This document shows, piece by piece, positions 15,791 through 24,980 of a stretch of DNA of 36,650 bases. This DNA comes from Burkholderiaceae bacterium (GTDB taxonomy: Bacteria; Pseudomonadota; Gammaproteobacteria; Burkholderiales; Burkholderiaceae): the NCBI GenBank assembly GCA_947452535.1, contig CANGCM010000015.1, forward strand, positions 1-36,650. Reading direction: 5' to 3'. Under the pieces are notes generated by a model. That model was not told where the DNA came from. It made no database searches and saw nothing but the letters and a program-made list of their open reading frames with translations. The position numbers were made by a program, and so were the translations under genes. How positions within the stretch are numbered: the first letter of the stretch is position 1; each line of letters begins with the position of its first letter.

Positions 15791-16684
15791 TCAAGTTGCC
15801 GATGCTTTAGGTTGGCGTTGACACATCGGGAAACCTAACTTTTCTCGAGACTCAAAGTACGCCTGAGCTACTGCCCGAGAAAGGTTGCGGATGCGTCCGA
15901 TATAAGCTGCACGCTCAGTAACGGAGATAGCACCACGGGCATCAAGTAAATTAAAAGTGTGCCCCGCCTTGAGAACCATTTCATAAGCAGGCAAAGCCAA
16001 GGGGACTTCCATTAGACGCTTGGCTTCACTTTCATAGTTGGTGAAGTTTGCAAAAAGCAGGTCAGTATTGGAGTGTTCAAAGTTATAACAAGACTGCTCT
16101 ACTTCATTCTGGTGATATACATCACCATAAGAGATGCCATCTGCCCAAACAAGGTCATATACGTTGGAGCAATTTTGGATATACATAGCCAGACGCTCAA
16201 TACCGTAAGTGATCTCACCTAAAACAGGCTTACAGTCGATGCCGCCTACTTGTTGGAAATAAGTGAATTGAGTAACTTCCATGCCATTTAGCCAAACTTC
16301 CCAACCTAATCCCCAAGCACCCAAGGTTGGGTTTTCCCAGTCATCCTCTACAAAGCGTACGTCGTTCTTCTGCAGATCCAAACCTAAGGCGGCAAGGGAT
16401 CCAAGATAAAGCTCAAGGATGTTTTCTGGAGCTGGCTTGAGCACCACTTGGAATTGGTAGTAATGCTGTAGACGGTTCGGATTCTCTCCATAGCGACCGT
16501 CTTTTGGTCTGCGTGACGGTTGAACGTAAGCGGCCTTCCATGGCTCAGGACCAATGGCCCTCAAGAAAGTGGCTGTGTGAGATGTACCGGCACCGACTTC
16601 AAGATCAATAGGTTGCAATAGGGCACAACCTTGTTGGTCCCAATAATCTTGGAGTTTGAGAATGATTTGCTGAAAAGTAAGCAT
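15791..16684 (-). CDS. glyQ: Glycyl-tRNA synthetase alpha subunit
   Basis: This is the 297-residue class II catalytic subunit for charging tRNA-Gly. Signatures include [20 protein letters not shown] near the N-terminus, [39 protein letters not shown] and [38 protein letters not shown] is motif 3-like. The length is normal for the family. It is encoded directly before glyS and works only as a complex with it. The 60 bp between lnt and glyQ could hold a promoter, but none is convincing. Confidence 0.98.
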   Translation of the reverse strand: MLTFQQIILKLQDYWDQQGCALLQPIDLEVGAGTSHTATFLRAIGPEPWKAAYVQPSRRPKDGRYGENPNRLQHYYQFQVVLKPAPENILELYLGSLAALGLDLQKNDVRFVEDDWENPTLGAWGLGWEVWLNGMEVTQFTYFQQVGGIDCKPVLGEITYGIERLAMYIQNCSNVYDLVWADGISYGDVYHQNEVEQSCYNFEHSNTDLLFANFTNYESEAKRLMEVPLALPAYEMVLKAGHTFNLLDARGAISVTERAAYIGRIRNLSRAVAQAYFESREKLGFPMCQRQPKASAT

Positions 16685-16744
16685 GATTAACCTGGCTAAG
16701 CCTTTGATTTTACATGGCTAGGCGAGCAAACTAAGAAATAGCGA

Positions 16745-18268
16745 TTAAATCCGTCTTTGACGAATAAAGCCGAGGATGAGCAGAAGGCAAGAAAGACCCA
16801 AAATCGGGGCATTACCCCAAAACACATAAGGAGTAGAGCCGGTGTAGGTCTGAATGTTGGTCCTGAGAACGCCTTGGGTAAATTGAGGGAGTTCTGCCAG
16901 AATTTTCCCGTCTGGACCCAACACTGCAGTGATTCCAGTATTGGTGGCGCGAAGGGCGGGCAGACCAGTTTCTAGTGAGCGCAATTGTGAGAGTCGTAAT
17001 TGTTGGGTTGGCGCCTGAGAATTTCCGAACCAGGCGAGATTGGTCATATTAATTAGCAGGTTCACCGGCTTGCTGCTGTGCTGAATTCTCGAGGCTAATT
17101 CTCCACCAAACACATCTTCATAACAAATAGTAATGGCCGCATTAATCGTTTCCTTGCCTGAACGAATAATGCTAAAAGGGGCTTGATCTAACAGACCGCG
17201 TGCAAAGTCGCTCATGGGGACATGGAAGGCATTCACAAACCAATGAAAGCCGGGTGGAATAAATTCTCCAAACGGTACTAAGTGGGATTTATCGTATTGA
17301 TAACTAGATAGATTTGGAGATAGTCCAAGAGCGCGGTTGGTGTATTTCACTTCACTGGAATTGGATGCCTCCCCAATTACTCCAAGCAAGACATTGCTAG
17401 ATGTATCTGTGGAGAACCGCTGGATGGACCCTAGCAGACCAGCGGGGAGGTTGCCCTGAGGCCAAGGATAAGCAGTCTCTGGAGTGATGATGAGATCGGC
17501 TGGTTCACTCTCAATAGCGCTGGTATAAAAACTAAACTGGCCCTCAATCGCCTTGGGATTGAATTTCAGGCTTTGTTCAAAATTCCCCTGAATTAAGCGA
17601 ACACTGAGTGGCTCGCCAAGCGGTTTTGTAAAAGTCCATAAGCTAGCGAGTTGCGTAAGGACAATGGCAGAAATGATGCAAGCACCTTTCAAGAGAAAAT
17701 TTTTCTTTAATTGAGATATTTCCCAAGAAATCCATACCGCTAAAAATGTGCAGGCCAGGCCGCCGAAGAATGGTGCGATTGGCGCAAAGGGGCCATTGAA
17801 CTGGGCTTCAGCAAAACCCATCCACGGAAATCCAGTAAAGATAATTCCCCGTAGATATTCCGCTACCACCCAACTAGCTGCTAGTAGCAAGCCAAAGAAA
17901 AATGAGCCTCTTGAAAAATGGAATGTCAAGGTAGCGCAAGCAAAATAGATCGCCATTAAGCCAGCCAATAAGAAGACTGCAAGGCAGGAAAGAATTGCAT
18001 TCATTCCGCCGACATCATGCAGGCTAATGAAGATCCACCACAATCCAAGAGCAAAGTAGCCTAGGCCAAAAGAGAGGCCCAATAAAAAGGTGTTTTTAAA
18101 AGATGCTGATTGATATTTGCTGATTTGCCACCAAACTAGACTGAGGATCGAAATTTGAATCCAGCCACCATACGGTAGCTCTACTAAAACTGCTAGTAGT
18201 CCCCCAAGAGTAAACAGCACCAGCAAGCCGATGCCATTACTCAGTCTTGGTAATGACCAATGACTCAA
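16745..18268 (-). CDS. lnt: Apolipoprotein N-acyltransferase Lnt
   Basis: The 507-residue inner-membrane enzyme adds the third acyl chain to lipoproteins. About six hydrophobic helices occupy residues 10-215, followed by a periplasmic nitrilase-fold domain (about 220-480) and a final helix. The catalytic triad is visible: E264 in ITPETAYPWP, K327 in DKSHLVPFGEF, C382 in ITICYEDVFG. Lnt follows the CorC-like gene by 8 bp, the usual ybeY-corC-lnt order. Confidence 0.95.
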   Translation of the reverse strand: MSHWSLPRLSNGIGLLVLFTLGGLLAVLVELPYGGWIQISILSLVWWQISKYQSASFKNTFLLGLSFGLGYFALGLWWIFISLHDVGGMNAILSCLAVFLLAGLMAIYFACATLTFHFSRGSFFFGLLLAASWVVAEYLRGIIFTGFPWMGFAEAQFNGPFAPIAPFFGGLACTFLAVWISWEISQLKKNFLLKGACIISAIVLTQLASLWTFTKPLGEPLSVRLIQGNFEQSLKFNPKAIEGQFSFYTSAIESEPADLIITPETAYPWPQGNLPAGLLGSIQRFSTDTSSNVLLGVIGEASNSSEVKYTNRALGLSPNLSSYQYDKSHLVPFGEFIPPGFHWFVNAFHVPMSDFARGLLDQAPFSIIRSGKETINAAITICYEDVFGGELASRIQHSSKPVNLLINMTNLAWFGNSQAPTQQLRLSQLRSLETGLPALRATNTGITAVLGPDGKILAELPQFTQGVLRTNIQTYTGSTPYVFWGNAPILGLSCLLLILGFIRQRRI

Positions 18269-18276
18269 AGGAATCC

Positions 18277-19116
18277 TTAATCAGGCTTTTTAGGAAGTTG
18301 GCGTGCAAGCAGAATGTGAATCTGTCTTGGGTCAGCACGCAAAATCTCGAATTGAATGCCATCAATCTCAATGAGCTCACCCATTTTAGGTACTCGACCA
18401 AGATGCGAAATCACAAGACCGGCGACAGTTTCAATATCTTCGACATCAAATTGAGTACCTAGTGCTTCATTAAATTGCTCTAACTCGGTAATCCCTTTAA
18501 CTCGAATATCGCCATTGTCTAAAGAGATGAGGTTATCCGCCTCTTCATCAATATCGTGCTCATCCTCGATATCGCCAACAATTTGCTCAAGCACATCTTC
18601 AATGGTAATGACTCCAGCAACACCACTATATTCATCTACCACAATCGCTAAATGATTGCGATTGTCTTTAAAGTCACGCAATAAAACGCTCAGACGCTTT
18701 GATTCAGGAATAAAGACGGCAGGGCGAAGCCAATCACGTACCTGAAAATCTTTTTCAGAAGAGTGGCGTAATAAATCTTTGGCTAGCAAGGTGCCAATCA
18801 CGTTATCACGACTCCCTTCAAATACTGGAAAGCGCGAGTGGGCCGCAGTGATCACATTTTTAATAATCTCTGTCAAAGGTAGGCTGATATCAATCCAGTC
18901 GATTTGAGCTCTGGGAATCAAAATATCACGGGCACACAACTCACCGACCTGAAAGACGCCCTCAATCATGGAAAGTGCATCTGCATCAATTAAGCCCTCG
19001 GTCTGGGCTTCTCTCAGGGTATCGATCAGCTCTTGACGACGTTCTGCAGGACTAGTTGGTTGTGGCGTTAAAAAATCAGCTAAGCGCTCTAAAAGGGATT
19101 TATTGGGGTCAGGCAT
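18277..19116 (-). CDS. corC: CorC/YbeX-type CBS-domain protein
   Basis: This 279-residue soluble protein has a pair of CBS domains (about residues 65-185) and a C-terminal CorC/HlyC transporter-associated domain (about residues 200-275, with GDIRVKGITELEQFNEALGT). The signature DYSGVAGVITIEDVLEQIVGDI is present as VDEYSGVAGVITIEDVLEQI. No membrane helices precede the CBS pair, so it is the short YbeX/CorC form rather than a CNNM-type channel. E. coli YbeX was linked to Mg2+/Co2+ efflux and more recently to ribosome metabolism. The link to ybeY (55 bp away) fits the second view. The true function remains uncertain. Confidence 0.9.
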   Translation of the reverse strand: MPDPNKSLLERLADFLTPQPTSPAERRQELIDTLREAQTEGLIDADALSMIEGVFQVGELCARDILIPRAQIDWIDISLPLTEIIKNVITAAHSRFPVFEGSRDNVIGTLLAKDLLRHSSEKDFQVRDWLRPAVFIPESKRLSVLLRDFKDNRNHLAIVVDEYSGVAGVITIEDVLEQIVGDIEDEHDIDEEADNLISLDNGDIRVKGITELEQFNEALGTQFDVEDIETVAGLVISHLGRVPKMGELIEIDGIQFEILRADPRQIHILLARQLPKKPD

Positions 19117-19171
19117 ATAACAAGAATATCGCAGAAATATATAAGTTCAATGAAGGCGCAATAAATAGGCT

Positions 19172-19648
19172 TTAAATGCTTGCATAGGGGTTAGTGAAGC
19201 CTAGCGCTTTCAAAATGAGCGCTTCTCGCCCCTCCATTTTTTTAGCCTCTTTATCACTCTCATGATCCAAACCTTGGGCATGTAGGCAACCATGAATAAT
19301 CAGATGAGCTAAATGCGCCTTGACGGTCTTGCTCTGTTCGGATGCTTCTTTTTGAATAATGGGTAGGCAAAAAATAATATCTGCTGCCAACGTTTTTTTG
19401 CTGAGCTCGTAAGGAAAGGTCAGCACATTGGTTGCTTTATCTTGAGCGCGAAAAGTAAAGTTGAGTTTTTTACCTTCGGCTAGATTGACGAAGCGCAAGG
19501 TGATGAAACCATTTAATTGAACAGTTTCGTTAACCCATTTTTTTATTAAGGTCGTAGATGCAATGGCACCCACTTTGGTTTCAATAGCCGAGCTTGCATA
19601 TTGAATATCAATTGCTAATTTGGGCACAGAGATAGGTTTACTAGGCAT
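19172..19648 (-). CDS. ybeY: Endoribonuclease YbeY (rRNA maturation)
   Basis: The 158-residue zinc-dependent RNase acts in 16S rRNA 3'-end processing and ribosome quality control. The zinc motif H-G-x-L-H-x-x-G-x-D-H is intact as [11 protein letters not shown] (H119, H123, H129), and NVLTFPYE precedes it as in the family. The start ATG lies inside the end of miaB (8-bp overlap). The usual ybeZ (PhoH-like ATPase) gene between miaB and ybeY is absent. The N-terminal about 10 residues ([10 protein letters not shown]) look unconserved, but no better start is visible. Confidence 0.95.
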   Translation of the reverse strand: MPSKPISVPKLAIDIQYASSAIETKVGAIASTTLIKKWVNETVQLNGFITLRFVNLAEGKKLNFTFRAQDKATNVLTFPYELSKKTLAADIIFCLPIIQKEASEQSKTVKAHLAHLIIHGCLHAQGLDHESDKEAKKMEGREALILKALGFTNPYASI

Positions 19649-20996
19649 CTTGGTTGGCGTGGACCTGAATCAGTTCACCTCTGAGGGTGTAGTTGAGCAC
19701 TTCAGTGATATTAATATCTACCATTTGACCTATAAGGGGTTCGATATCTTCATCTGGTGCAGTGAAGTGAATCACGCGATTATTAGTAGCACGACCTTGA
19801 AGATTGACGCCATCCTTTGCAAGACCTTCAACGAGTACTCGCTCTGTATTCCCCAACATTTTTTTGCTGATCTGATTTGCCTGTGACTCAACAAGCGCTA
19901 GTAATGTTTGCAGTCGCTTAAGCTTGACTTCATAAGGTGTGTCATCAGTCAAATTGGCTGCAGGCGTTCCAGGACGTGCGCTGAATATAAAGCAAAAGCT
20001 ATTATCAAAATTGAGCTCCTCTACCATCTTTAGCAGTTTTGCAAAGTCTTCATCGGTTTCGCCAGGAAAGCCAACGATAAAGTCGCTAGAAAGGGTGAGG
20101 TCAGGTCTTACGGCGCGCATCTTACGAATAATGCTTTTATATTCTAGAGCGGTATAGCCACGCTTCATAGCGGATAGAACTGAATCCGATGCATGTTGAA
20201 CTGGTAGGTGAAGATGACTTACTAACTTTGGAACTTTTGCATAGACGTCAATCAAGCGCTGGGTAAATTCTTTAGGATGGCTCGTCGTAAAACGAATTCT
20301 TTTTATACCCGGAATTTCTGCGACATATTCAAGCAGCAATGCAAAGTCGGCAATATCTTTTGTATCATCCATCTTACCCAGATAGGCATTGACGTTTTGT
20401 CCTAGCAAGACAATTTCCTTGACGCCTTGGGCAGCAAGACCAGCTACTTCAGTCAAAACATCATTGAAGGGACGTGATACTTCTTCACCACGGGTATAAG
20501 GAACTACACAGTAGCTGCAATATTTTGAGCAGCCCTCCATGATGGAGACATAGGCGGAGCCACGAGTTTGACGTGATGCAGGCAGGTGATCAAACTTTTC
20601 GATTTCCGGAAAAGAAATATCTACTTGTGATCTACCGGTCTCACGACGTTGTGTTAGTAGATCTGACAGACGATGCAATGTTTGTGGACCAAAGACGACG
20701 TCAACATAGGGCGCTCTGTTAATTATTTGTTGACCTTCTTGGCTGGCAACACAACCACCTACACCGATCAATAAATCTGGCTTTATTTTTTTAAGCTCAC
20801 GTAGACGCCCTAAGTCAGAGAAGACCTTGTCTTCTGCTTTCTCCCGAATGGAGCAAGTGTTCAAAAGAACGACGTCAGCATCCTCAGGGGTGTCAGTCAT
20901 GACCATGCCTTCATCGGCATGTAATAGATCAGCCATCTTGCCCGAGTCATACTCGTTCATTTGACAGCCAAAGGTTTTGATATAGAGCTTTTTCAT
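19641..20996 (-). CDS. miaB: tRNA-2-methylthio-N6-dimethylallyladenosine synthase MiaB
   Basis: The 451-residue radical-SAM methylthiotransferase modifies A37 of tRNAs reading UNN codons. The N-terminal UPF0004 domain supplies three cysteines for the second 4Fe-4S cluster: C11 ([11 protein letters not shown]), C48 ([12 protein letters not shown]) and C82 (GGCVASQ). The radical-SAM CxxxCxxC is [17 protein letters not shown] (C156, C160, C163). A C-terminal TRAM domain covers about residues 380-446. The gene overlaps ybeY by 8 bp. Confidence 0.97.
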   Translation of the reverse strand: MKKLYIKTFGCQMNEYDSGKMADLLHADEGMVMTDTPEDADVVLLNTCSIREKAEDKVFSDLGRLRELKKIKPDLLIGVGGCVASQEGQQIINRAPYVDVVFGPQTLHRLSDLLTQRRETGRSQVDISFPEIEKFDHLPASRQTRGSAYVSIMEGCSKYCSYCVVPYTRGEEVSRPFNDVLTEVAGLAAQGVKEIVLLGQNVNAYLGKMDDTKDIADFALLLEYVAEIPGIKRIRFTTSHPKEFTQRLIDVYAKVPKLVSHLHLPVQHASDSVLSAMKRGYTALEYKSIIRKMRAVRPDLTLSSDFIVGFPGETDEDFAKLLKMVEELNFDNSFCFIFSARPGTPAANLTDDTPYEVKLKRLQTLLALVESQANQISKKMLGNTERVLVEGLAKDGVNLQGRATNNRVIHFTAPDEDIEPLIGQMVDINITEVLNYTLRGELIQVHANQDA

Positions 20997-21053
20997 ATGC
21001 CGTTCTCAGGTTTATAGCTGGGGGCGAAGCTCAGATTTTACGGGATAAAGCTT

Positions 21054-22316
21054 TCACAGCAGGCGTAAGGCAAGAATGGCAACGATTGTGGGTGGAATCG
21101 CTGCCAGGAAGAGTAATCCCGCAGAAACTACCGCATTGGGGAAGTAGCTACGCAAAATAGCCAGTCCTGCAGGATTGGGGGCATTGGCAATGACAGTTAA
21201 GCCACCACCGGCAACTGCACCACCAACTAAAGCGAGCTTAAATTCTGGTGAGGTCCCTTGCACAAGTGAGCCTAAATATGTGAGCGCTGCATTATCAGTA
21301 ATTGCTGTTAGTGCAAGGCTGCCATAGAACACTGCGGTAGGGCTCATCTTTTCAAGGATGGGTTGTAGCCACCAACCTTGAAGCGCTCCTAGGACGACTA
21401 ATCCAGCCAGGAAGAATCCCACTAATAAAGCTTCCCGCAAGATCAGTGGATTTTGATGTTTTGGATAGGCTGTCGTAAACCCAATGAAAAAAAGCAGTAA
21501 CCACATGAATATCACAGGGTCATGAGCAAAGCCCACAATGCCACCTAAGAACAAGAGATGGATTACGGTGATGTTAATAGGAATGCGGGTAACTGTAGTT
21601 TTCATTTCTGGCTCAAGGAGTTGCTTATGAAAAAGTAAAGTCACTATCAATGCGTTAATAAAAATAGCGACACATGCCTCAAGGCCGAAATTCTGAAACA
21701 TAAATGCCGTATCCCAACCCCAGGTGGAGGCTACCATCAGCACGGGTGGGGCAGCAAAGTTTGTGAGTGTCCCGCCAATCGAAATATTCACAAACAACAC
21801 ACCCAGCGTCCCAAACATTAAAGGGGTGGAGCATTTATGGCGATAGACAAGGTCACGTAATAAGAAGGCGGCAAGCGTCATGGCTGCTGGCTCAGTAATT
21901 AATGAGCCTAATAATGGGGTGATACTCAAGGTCAGGAAATAGAGTGTTGGCGCCTGTTTGGTCCGCAAAACAATTTGTAGGGTAGCCCCCAATTTATGTA
22001 AGATCTGCGTCGCAAAATGAAGAATCGGCTTACTACCAGCGACCACCATAATAGAGAAGACAAATAGCGGCTCAGTAAAGTCCCGTTTTCTGGCAAATTC
22101 TTTGGCAGTGTCTAAATCGTTTGCGAGCCACATAAAGATGATGAGAACAGCGGCCCAAAATCCGAAAACGATTTCTACTTCACCTAATAGATGCCATAAG
22201 CCTGAGTGCCTAGAAGACTTTTTAGCAAGGGCTTCGAAATAGGAGGTGCAGAATGTATGAAGTACTGCGATGGCGAAAAGAATACTTGCGCCAAGCTCTG
22301 TAGGGGTAAAGTTCAT
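21054..22316 (-). CDS. Putative Na+/H+ antiporter (ion-transporter superfamily membrane protein)
   Basis: The 420-residue, highly hydrophobic protein has about 11-12 predicted membrane helices. Conserved-looking segments are LLGEVEIVFGFWAAVL, LLGSLITEPAAMTLAA, NISIGGTLTNFAAPPVLMVA and ALTAITDNAALTYLGSLVQG. This combination matches my memory of the 'putative Na+/H+ antiporter' family (Pfam Na_H_antiport_2-type, arsenite/NhaD-like superfamily). The repeated polar T-N/E-P motifs in helix breaks fit a cation-coupled carrier. Substrate is not determined by the sequence. The gene has the same orientation as miaB (57 bp upstream of it) and may be separately promoted. A GATAAT box lies 8 bp before its ATG. 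Confidence 0.75.
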   Translation of the reverse strand: MNFTPTELGASILFAIAVLHTFCTSYFEALAKKSSRHSGLWHLLGEVEIVFGFWAAVLIIFMWLANDLDTAKEFARKRDFTEPLFVFSIMVVAGSKPILHFATQILHKLGATLQIVLRTKQAPTLYFLTLSITPLLGSLITEPAAMTLAAFLLRDLVYRHKCSTPLMFGTLGVLFVNISIGGTLTNFAAPPVLMVASTWGWDTAFMFQNFGLEACVAIFINALIVTLLFHKQLLEPEMKTTVTRIPINITVIHLLFLGGIVGFAHDPVIFMWLLLFFIGFTTAYPKHQNPLILREALLVGFFLAGLVVLGALQGWWLQPILEKMSPTAVFYGSLALTAITDNAALTYLGSLVQGTSPEFKLALVGGAVAGGGLTVIANAPNPAGLAILRSYFPNAVVSAGLLFLAAIPPTIVAILALRLL

Positions 22317-22324
22317 AGAGACAT

Positions 22325-22330
22325 ATTATC
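22325..22330 (-). promoter_or_regulatory. Possible -10 box immediately before the antiporter start
   Basis: On the minus strand GATAAT ends 8 bp before the ATG of the Na+/H+ antiporter gene, so a transcript from it would have almost no leader. The -35 position (GGGCTT) is poor. It is listed because similar arrangements recur in the window. Confidence 0.3.
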
Positions 22331-22397
22331 AGGGCATCCTCATAAAAAAGCCCTTAAGCTAGACTAAATAAAAATGTTCGCAATTTAGGAGATTTTG

Positions 22398-22799
22398 ATG
22401 AAATTAAAATTAGGTTATCAAGAATTAATTGCCCAAGCGATGGCTCACATTGAAACGCTTCCTTTGGGGCAAGCTCACGGTTTATTAAATGATGAAAATA
22501 CCGTTTTTGTCGATATTCGTGATGTGAGGGAATTGGAGCGCGAAGGGATGATTCCCAATGCCTTGCATGCACCCCGTGGCATGTTGGAATTTTGGGTTGA
22601 TCCTGATAGCCCGTATTACAAGCCAGTCTTTGGTGAAGGTAAGCGCTTAGTGCTTTATTGCGCATCCGCTTGGCGCTCCGCTTTAGCAGCTGAGACACTG
22701 CAAAAAATGGGGGTTCCCGGAATTTGCCATTTGGAGGGCGGTTTTAGCGCCTGGAAAGAGGCTGAACTACCCATTGCAAAGAGGCCTTCAAAGCCCTAG
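22398..22799 (+). CDS. Rhodanese-like domain protein
   Basis: The 133-residue cytoplasmic single-domain rhodanese has the loop VLYCASAWRSALAAETLQKM with the active-site cysteine at C88. VFVDIRDVRELEREGMIPNA and HLEGGFSAWKEAELPI are typical of the family. The catalytic loop C-A-S-A-W-R-S fits sulfurtransferase rather than phosphatase activity. The start at ATG 22398 is set by AGGAG at 22387-22391 (6-nt spacing), and the preceding TTG is less likely. Single-domain rhodaneses carry persulfide sulfur in thiosulfate/cyanide or redox metabolism, and the partner is not evident here. It is followed by htpG under a separate heat-shock promoter. Confidence 0.9.
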   Translation: MKLKLGYQELIAQAMAHIETLPLGQAHGLLNDENTVFVDIRDVRELEREGMIPNALHAPRGMLEFWVDPDSPYYKPVFGEGKRLVLYCASAWRSALAAETLQKMGVPGICHLEGGFSAWKEAELPIAKRPSKP

Positions 22800-22826
22800 C
22801 CCGAATAAATTTGTAGTTTGATGCAT

Positions 22827-22855
22827 CTTGAAATACCTTTATTAGCCCCCATTTA
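22827..22855 (+). promoter_or_regulatory. Sigma-32 (RpoH) heat-shock promoter of htpG
   Basis: The -35 element CTTGAAA (22827-22833) and the -10 element CCCCATTTA (22847-22855) are separated by 13 bp. Both match the RpoH consensus (CTTGAAA, CCCCATnTA) completely, and the spacing is in range. The predicted start lies near 22862, about 30 nt before the htpG ATG. Confidence 0.93.
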
Positions 22856-22891
22856 TGAAGGTATATGTTCATTGATTAAGAGGGTATTCGT

Positions 22892-24793
22892 ATGACTGTA
22901 GCGAGTAAAGAAACTTTAGGCTTTCAGGCCGAGGTAAAGCAACTTTTACAACTCATGATCCATTCCTTATATTCCAATAAGGAAATTTTTCTTCGTGAGT
23001 TAATCTCGAATGCGTCTGATGCTTCAGACAAGTTGCGCTTTGAGGGAATTGAGCATCCCGATTGGTATGGCGATGATCCCGATCTAAAGATTAGGGTTAG
23101 TTTTGATAAGGTCGCGAGAACAGTCACTATTTCTGATAATGGTATTGGAATGAGTCGCGATGAGGCCATCTCCAATTTGGGAACCATTGCCCGTTCCGGT
23201 ACTAAAGAATTTTTCTCAAAACTTTCGGGCGATCAACAAAAAGATGCCGCTCTGATTGGTCAGTTTGGCGTAGGCTTCTATTCGGCATTTATCGTGGCCG
23301 ACCGCATTACTGTAGAAACCCGTCGTGCAGGCTTACCATCTGCTGATGGGGTTCGCTGGGAGTCTGATGGCTCAGGTGAATTTACGATAGAAAGTATTAA
23401 CCGCTCACAACGTGGGACATCAATCACGATGCACTTGCGTGAAGGAGAGGACGATTTCCTCTCCACTCAGAAGCTCAAATCCATTATTCGCAAATACTCC
23501 GATCATATCTCCTTACCTATTCAGATGAATAAAGAGGAATGGGATGCTGAGAAAAGTGAACAGGTTGTGCGAGATGAGCTTGAAAGCATTAATCAATCGA
23601 GTGCCTTGTGGGCACGCGCTAAATCTGAAATCACAGAAGAGCAATACGCTGAGTTTTATAAACATCTGTCGCATGATTATGAGAACCCTTTGTGCTACTC
23701 CTTAAATAGAGTAGAGGGGCGCAGCGAATTTACTCAACTACTATATGTGCCAACTCGTGCCCCTTTTGATTTATGGGATCGCAATAAGCGGGGCGGCATT
23801 AAGCTCTATGTCAAGCGCGTATTCATCATGGATGATGCAGAGCAACTAATGCCGATGTATCTGCGCTTTGTTACCGGAGTCATTGATTCCACTGATTTAC
23901 CTCTCAACGTTTCTCGTGAAATTTTGCAAGAGTCACGTGATGTCAAGATCATTCGCGAAAGCTCAACTAAGCGCGTTCTCAGCATGTTGGAAGATTTGGC
24001 TAACAGTGATGATGGGGCCAAGAAAGAAAAGTACCGTACCTTCTGGACTCAGTTTGGACGGGTTCTCAAAGAGGGTATGGGCGAAGATCAGCCAAATCAA
24101 GAGCGCATCTTAAAGCTCTTGCGTTTTGCAAGTACACATTCAGATTCTGGGGATCAAACTGTTTCTTTGGCTGAGTATCTTGCGCGTATGAAGGAAGGTC
24201 AGGATAAGATTTATTACGTGACTGGTGATACTTTTAATGCGGCTAAAAATAGCCCCCATTTAGAGATCTTCCGTAAGAAGGGTGTTGAGGTTTTATTGCT
24301 CTCTGACCGAGTGGATGAATGGATGCTTTCTTTCTTCACCGAGTTCGATGGCAAGCAAATGACTTCAGTCGCCAAAGGTGGGCTTGACCTTGGTAGCTTA
24401 AGCGATGAGAAAGAAAAGAAAGAGCATGAAGAAACAGAAAAGAATTTCAAGGATTTGCTCGATCGCATGAAGCTGGCTTTAGAAGATAAAGTGAAAGACG
24501 TTCGTGTTACTTTCCGATTAACGGATTCACCCGCATGCTTAGTTTCTGATGAGAATGAGCTCTCTGGTAATTTATTACGCATGCTCAAGGCAGCAGGTCA
24601 ACAAGCGCCGGATACAAAGCCCATCCTGGAGGTCAACCCAGAGCATCCCTTGCTTTTGAAGCTAAAGTCAGATGAACGGCATTTTGAGGAATGGACACAA
24701 GTCTTGTTTGATCAGGCTTTGTTGGCTGAAGGCGGGCAGTTGAATGATCCAGCTGCCTATGTGAAACGGATTAATCAGTTACTACTGTCTTAA
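22892..24793 (+). CDS. htpG: Molecular chaperone HtpG (bacterial Hsp90)
   Basis: The 633-residue ATP-dependent chaperone shows the GHKL ATPase motifs in order: [17 protein letters not shown] (about residues 36-52), [13 protein letters not shown] (DxGxG, about residues 80-92), [12 protein letters not shown] and [11 protein letters not shown]. The middle domain includes [22 protein letters not shown] and [17 protein letters not shown]-terminal dimerisation domain closes the protein. The length is normal. The start is preceded by AAGAGGG. It is driven by a perfect sigma-32 promoter and ended by an intrinsic terminator, so it is a monocistronic heat-shock unit. Confidence 0.98.
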   Translation: MTVASKETLGFQAEVKQLLQLMIHSLYSNKEIFLRELISNASDASDKLRFEGIEHPDWYGDDPDLKIRVSFDKVARTVTISDNGIGMSRDEAISNLGTIARSGTKEFFSKLSGDQQKDAALIGQFGVGFYSAFIVADRITVETRRAGLPSADGVRWESDGSGEFTIESINRSQRGTSITMHLREGEDDFLSTQKLKSIIRKYSDHISLPIQMNKEEWDAEKSEQVVRDELESINQSSALWARAKSEITEEQYAEFYKHLSHDYENPLCYSLNRVEGRSEFTQLLYVPTRAPFDLWDRNKRGGIKLYVKRVFIMDDAEQLMPMYLRFVTGVIDSTDLPLNVSREILQESRDVKIIRESSTKRVLSMLEDLANSDDGAKKEKYRTFWTQFGRVLKEGMGEDQPNQERILKLLRFASTHSDSGDQTVSLAEYLARMKEGQDKIYYVTGDTFNAAKNSPHLEIFRKKGVEVLLLSDRVDEWMLSFFTEFDGKQMTSVAKGGLDLGSLSDEKEKKEHEETEKNFKDLLDRMKLALEDKVKDVRVTFRLTDSPACLVSDENELSGNLLRMLKAAGQQAPDTKPILEVNPEHPLLLKLKSDERHFEEWTQVLFDQALLAEGGQLNDPAAYVKRINQLLLS

Positions 24794-24811
24794 ATCTCGA
24801 GCACCCTAAAG

Positions 24812-24850
24812 AAAAACCCGACTGGCAAACGAAGCAAGTCGGGTTTTTTT
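24812..24850 (+). terminator. Intrinsic terminator after htpG
   Basis: A 12-bp stem (AAAAACCCGACT at 24812-24823 with AGTCGGGTTTTT at 24837-24848) encloses a 13-nt loop and runs into a T-tract. It begins 18 bp after the htpG stop. The A-rich left arm would also make it work on the opposite strand. Confidence 0.92.
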
Positions 24851-24898
24851 CTTGCGTGAGCGTAAATTTCATCCTGAGCAGGGTTTATAGCTATTATT

Positions 24899-24915
24899 TG
24901 CACTAATTTAGTGCA
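24899..24915. promoter_or_regulatory. NtrC-type binding site upstream of amtB
   Basis: TGCACTAATTTAGTGCA is a perfect palindrome of 7-bp arms around ATT. It has the length and form of the enteric NtrC site (TGCACCA-N3-TGGTGCA) and differs only by the symmetric C-to-T change in each arm. It lies 66 bp before the amtB ATG. No convincing sigma-54 -24/-12 pair (GG-N10-GC) is seen downstream. A CATAAT hexamer at 24946-24951 is a possible sigma-70 -10. Nitrogen control is therefore likely, but the mode of activation is unclear. Confidence 0.72.
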
Positions 24916-24980
24916 AATATGCCCCGAAGTGATCCCTAAATTCCCCATAATGATGCAAAAACATAAAAGGGGTTCTCTCA

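Noticed and set aside
22354..22698. 114-residue minus-strand ORF opposite the rhodanese gene
   Set aside because: It lies wholly in the shadow of the well-supported rhodanese gene, shows no family motif and has no ribosome binding site.
24812..24850. Hairpin after htpG as an RNA thermometer or sRNA
   Set aside because: The stem plus T-tract directly behind the stop codon is fully explained as an intrinsic terminator.
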